From contig JAPLWT010000038.1 of assembly GCA_026396455.1 (NCBI GenBank), forward strand, positions 1 to 8,562: a stretch of 8,562 bases of DNA, in the 5' to 3' direction. Position numbers and translations under genes: made by a program. This DNA comes from Microcaldota archaeon (GTDB lineage: Archaea > Micrarchaeota > Micrarchaeia > Burarchaeales > Fermentimicrarchaeaceae). Of the stretch, positions 6,636 to 8,562 are shown one piece after another (positions within the stretch are counted from its first letter, which is position 1; every line of letters begins with the position of its first letter). The notes beneath the pieces are model-generated. The model saw only the letters and a program-made list of their open reading frames with translations. It was not told the origin of the DNA and did not search any database.

Positions 6636-7352
6636 ATGAAGAAATTTGCGATTATTGGGGGAAGCGGCTTTTACGAATTGATGAGTGGAAGTAAAGAGGA
6701 AATAGCAACGCCATACGGTAAAACAAGCGTTGTTTTTAGCAACCTCAACAATGTTAAAATTGCATTCCTAGCCAGACATGGGGGAAGGCATGTAACTCCG
6801 CCGCATAAGGTGGATTACAAAACCAATATATTTGCATTGAACGAATTAGGTTACAAAAACATCTTGTCTACAAGCGCCACTGGAATAATCCGCGGTTACA
6901 AGCCTGGAGATTTGGTACTTCTGAGGGATTTCATAGCCTTCCACCTAGGCGCAGTGACATTTTTCGATAGTTTCGCCTCTGGAATCAAGCATGTTGACAT
7001 GAGCGAGCCTTACTCCGGTGAATTGAATTCTCTGTTGAAAAGGGCAGCTAGGCTTGAAAAAATCAAACTCAAGGATGACGGGGTGGTTGCTGCTACCTGG
7101 GGGCCAAGGTTTGAGACAAAAAGTGAAATAGAAGCATTCAAAAAACTTGGAGCTAACCTTGTTAGCATGACTAATGCTCAGGAGTGCATACTGGCAAATG
7201 AACTTGGGATGAACTATGCCGCAGTTGCAGTTGGAACTAACTATGCTGCCGGAATCTGCAAAAAGAAGCTTAGTATAAACGAAGTTTTCGAAGTGATGAA
7301 AAAGAAAAATGATGAGCTGAAAAGACTTTTTATGAGAGCAGTAGTTGTTTAA
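6636..7352 (+). CDS. mtnP: MTAP/PNP-family phosphorylase, probably methylthioinosine phosphorylase
   Basis: 238 residues, slightly short for the family. Phosphate-site residues are seen in GGSGFYE (8-14, Ser10), ARHGGRH (46-52, Arg47-His48) and STSATG (78-83). Ribose and base contacts include GPRFET (156-161) and MTNAQE (178-183). The purine-selecting loop reads TNYAAG (201-206). In adenine-specific MTAP the matching segment is TDYD, where two aspartates bind the amino group. Here they are Asn202 and Ala204, as expected for 6-oxopurines and similar to what I recall of methylthioinosine phosphorylases from Pseudomonas and Methanocaldococcus. The inferred reaction is methylthioinosine + phosphate giving hypoxanthine + 5-methylthioribose-1-phosphate. 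It lies one base after the deaminase that would supply this substrate, with GGTAGG directly before the ATG. General inosine phosphorylase activity is an alternative. Its TAA overlaps the stop of the opposing dph6. Confidence 0.92.
   Translation: MKKFAIIGGSGFYELMSGSKEEIATPYGKTSVVFSNLNNVKIAFLARHGGRHVTPPHKVDYKTNIFALNELGYKNILSTSATGIIRGYKPGDLVLLRDFIAFHLGAVTFFDSFASGIKHVDMSEPYSGELNSLLKRAARLEKIKLKDDGVVAATWGPRFETKSEIEAFKKLGANLVSMTNAQECILANELGMNYAAVAVGTNYAAGICKKKLSINEVFEVMKKKNDELKRLFMRAVVV
7349..7352. other. Shared stop sequence TTAA of two convergent genes
   Basis: The palindrome TTAA supplies TAA to the phosphorylase on the plus strand (7350-7352) and TAA to dph6 on the minus strand (7349-7351). The coding regions thus overlap by four bases, leaving no room for a separate terminator for either transcript. 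Confidence 0.9.
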
Positions 7353-8014
7353 AAACAGGCTGCATTTGTCACTTCAAGTGAGCCAGCTGTTCCTTTCCAT
7401 CTTGTTTCTGAACTTATTATTTTCATTCTGGACTTGAAGAAGGGTGCATGCAGCACCAGGCTCTCGTATTCGCCCCCCTCGCCGCTGATGTTTATGCCGA
7501 ATTTTTCCTTTAATCTTGCTAAATCATCTATACATCTCTCATCTATTTTCCTCCCCAGCCAACTTTCATCAAACCCCTGCGCAGATACAGATGTGATTAT
7601 CATCTCAAATCCAGAATCTACCATCTCCCGCAGCAGCTGCTCTGAATCCTTATGCCAGATGGGGGCAAAGCTCTTCAGCTTAAGTTTTTCACACAGCAGG
7701 TCTATCTTTTCTTTCTGGTACTCACTTGCGACAGCCCCTGTCAAAACACCGTCAATTTCTAAGTCTGATAGAACGTCCTTCAAATCTTCTAACTCCTCGT
7801 CTTTTTTCCCAGGCGTTTTTTTTAGAATGAGGGGCAGCTCCATTGCCTCTGCCTGAAGTGGAGTCCAGTTGACATTTGGATGATGAAACATGTAGGAAGA
7901 AGAGGATTTAGGAAGCATCGTGACCATGGATACTACATTCCATCCGTAGGAGAGAGCAAGCCAGGCTGCAAATGTGCTGTCCTTCCCTCCACTGAAAAGC
8001 ACTGCAACTCTCAT
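7349..8014 (-). CDS. dph6: Diphthine-ammonia ligase (Dph6-type ATP pyrophosphatase)
   Basis: 221 residues, full length for archaeal Dph6. The PP-loop SGGKDS (8-13) near the N-terminus marks the N-type ATP pyrophosphatase fold. Family-specific stretches follow: LTGAVASEYQ (91-100), APIWHKDSEQLLREM (117-131) and the C-terminal GEGGEYESLVLHAPFF (178-193). The family adenylates diphthine on elongation factor 2 and amidates it with ammonium, the last step of diphthamide synthesis, in the cytoplasm. The ATG follows ribL by eight bases; its Shine-Dalgarno TAGGT overlaps the ribL stop and sits six bases from the start, so translation is likely coupled. The diphthamide genes dph2 and dph5 are not in the window. 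Older annotation of this family is merely ATP-binding protein or MJ0570-related; other PP-loop functions are unlikely given the GEGGEYES block. Confidence 0.9.
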   Translation of the reverse strand: MRVAVLFSGGKDSTFAAWLALSYGWNVVSMVTMLPKSSSSYMFHHPNVNWTPLQAEAMELPLILKKTPGKKDEELEDLKDVLSDLEIDGVLTGAVASEYQKEKIDLLCEKLKLKSFAPIWHKDSEQLLREMVDSGFEMIITSVSAQGFDESWLGRKIDERCIDDLARLKEKFGINISGEGGEYESLVLHAPFFKSRMKIISSETRWKGTAGSLEVTNAACF

Positions 8015-8022
8015 TGGAATAC

Positions 8023-8451
8023 CTACAGCTTCAGCATCTTCATCATTCTTTTGATAATAACTGAGGATTTGTACAGCTTGGGATTGAAGCTCTTTCTTAT
8101 CCTGATCACCTTAGCCTTTACTCCCATCTCCTTAAGTTTCCTCTTCAGAGTATCCTCATCTTGCTTCTGGTCGTAACCAAGGGCAATAACATCTGGTTTC
8201 ATCTTTTTGATAATCTGGTATTTGTCCCCTGCGCTTCCAAGCACGGCGGAGTCGACAAACTTCAGGGATTCGACAAGCTTCCTCCTTGACTCCTCGTCCA
8301 GCACAGGCTCGCGCTTTTTGAATTTCCTTATGGTTGAGTCCCTTGCAACTACAACTATCAGCTTATCGCCAAGCTTCCTTGCATTTTTTAGGTACGTGTA
8401 GTGACCCATGTGGAGTATGTCGAAACATCCGAAAGCAAGAACTTTTCTCAT
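8023..8451 (-). CDS. ribL: FAD synthase (archaeal RibL-type nucleotidyltransferase)
   Basis: 142 residues, the length of archaeal RibL. The nucleotidyltransferase HxGH motif is HMGH (14-17) after the FGCFDIL strand, followed by VVARD (34-38). The second ATP-site motif, often ISSTKI in relatives, is reduced to YKSSVIIKR (127-135). RibL joins FMN and a nucleotide triphosphate to give FAD in archaea, replacing the bacterial RibF. Glycerol-3-phosphate cytidylyltransferase shares the fold and motifs, but the VARD...KKREP...LGYDQ pattern fits RibL better. The protein is cytoplasmic. It lies between asnS (nine bases upstream) and dph6 (eight bases downstream) as the middle of a compact minus-strand operon. 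A strong GGTGATC site fixes the start. Confidence 0.88.
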   Translation of the reverse strand: MRKVLAFGCFDILHMGHYTYLKNARKLGDKLIVVVARDSTIRKFKKREPVLDEESRRKLVESLKFVDSAVLGSAGDKYQIIKKMKPDVIALGYDQKQDEDTLKRKLKEMGVKAKVIRIRKSFNPKLYKSSVIIKRMMKMLKL

Positions 8452-8453
8452 CT

Positions 8454-8460
8454 GATCACC
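8454..8460 (-). promoter_or_regulatory. Extended Shine-Dalgarno GGTGATC of ribL
   Basis: The whole nine-base gap between the AsnRS stop and the ribL ATG reads GGTGATCAG. Seven bases match the complement of the archaeal 16S tail (GATCACC). The spacing to the ATG is only two bases because pairing uses the 5' part of the anti-Shine-Dalgarno; the GGT core ends six bases from the start. Confidence 0.75.
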
Positions 8461-8562
8461 CTATGGATAAACCCTGTTGATCGTCCTCGGGAACGGCACT
8501 GCATCTCTGATATGATCTAGGTTGAGAACCCACTTGAGCAACCTCTCTATGCCCAGCCCAAA
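8461..8562 (-). CDS. asnS: Asparaginyl-tRNA synthetase, C-terminal end (5' partial)
   Basis: Only the last 33 residues are visible before the TAG; the gene enters from the right edge. They contain the class II synthetase motif 3, GLGIERL (2-8), then LDHIRDAVPFPRT (15-27) and the terminal RVYP. The FPRT ending points to asparaginyl-tRNA synthetase; aspartyl enzymes usually end in FPRD. The enzyme charges tRNA-Asn in the cytoplasm. An archaeal AsnRS-like asparagine synthetase shares this catalytic tail, and the visible part cannot tell them apart. It appears to be upstream of ribL and dph6 in one operon. Confidence 0.85.
   Translation of the reverse strand, partial: FGLGIERLLKWVLNLDHIRDAVPFPRTINRVYP

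Noticed and set aside
7434..7856. 140-codon plus-strand frame opposite dph6
   Set aside because: Ser-rich shadow of the Dph6 coding sequence; the minus-strand frame has intact PP-loop and GEGGEYES motifs.

Overview
This is an archaeal chromosome segment, densely packed with genes. The archaeal markers are ABCE1 (the ribosome-recycling ATPase), a diphthamide synthetase of the Dph6 type, an archaeal FAD synthase (RibL) and a nucleoside kinase close to the Methanocaldococcus type. Shine-Dalgarno sites match the GGAGGTGATC complement of the archaeal 16S tail, and the upstream T/A-rich boxes look archaeal. The lineage cannot be fixed from this stretch. The short genes, tiny gaps and Cys-rich lipoproteins would fit a small-genome euryarchaeal or DPANN lineage, but that is inference. 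No mobile element, CRISPR array, tRNA or rRNA was seen, and no gene-free stretch exceeds about 60 bases.

Layout from left to right: (1) ABCE1 on the plus strand, cut by the left edge. (2) A minus-strand pair of surface lipoproteins: an unrecognised 198-residue protein and a 567-residue inhibitory-type serpin that carries an unusual cysteine-rich N-terminal region. (3) A minus-strand two-gene operon: a single-domain JAMM metalloprotease whose stop overlaps the start of a PfkB-family nucleoside kinase. (4) A 52-base divergent promoter region containing a perfect 12-base palindrome. (5) A plus-strand two-gene operon: an MTA/SAH/5'-deoxyadenosine-type deaminase followed one base later by a methylthioadenosine phosphorylase homologue whose purine-binding residues suggest it acts on methylthioinosine. 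(6) A minus-strand operon: asparaginyl-tRNA synthetase C-terminus (cut by the right edge), ribL and dph6.

Two themes stand out. The centre looks like a purine-nucleoside salvage locus. The deaminase turns adenine nucleosides from SAM metabolism into inosine forms, the phosphorylase cleaves methylthioinosine, and the divergently transcribed kinase could capture inosine as IMP. The flanks are translation genes (ABCE1, AsnRS, Dph6) plus a flavin cofactor gene. The most novel-looking item is the cysteine-rich lipoprotein serpin with its neighbouring lipoprotein, which may form a cell-surface protease-defence module. I did not find evidence for a wholly new multi-gene system.
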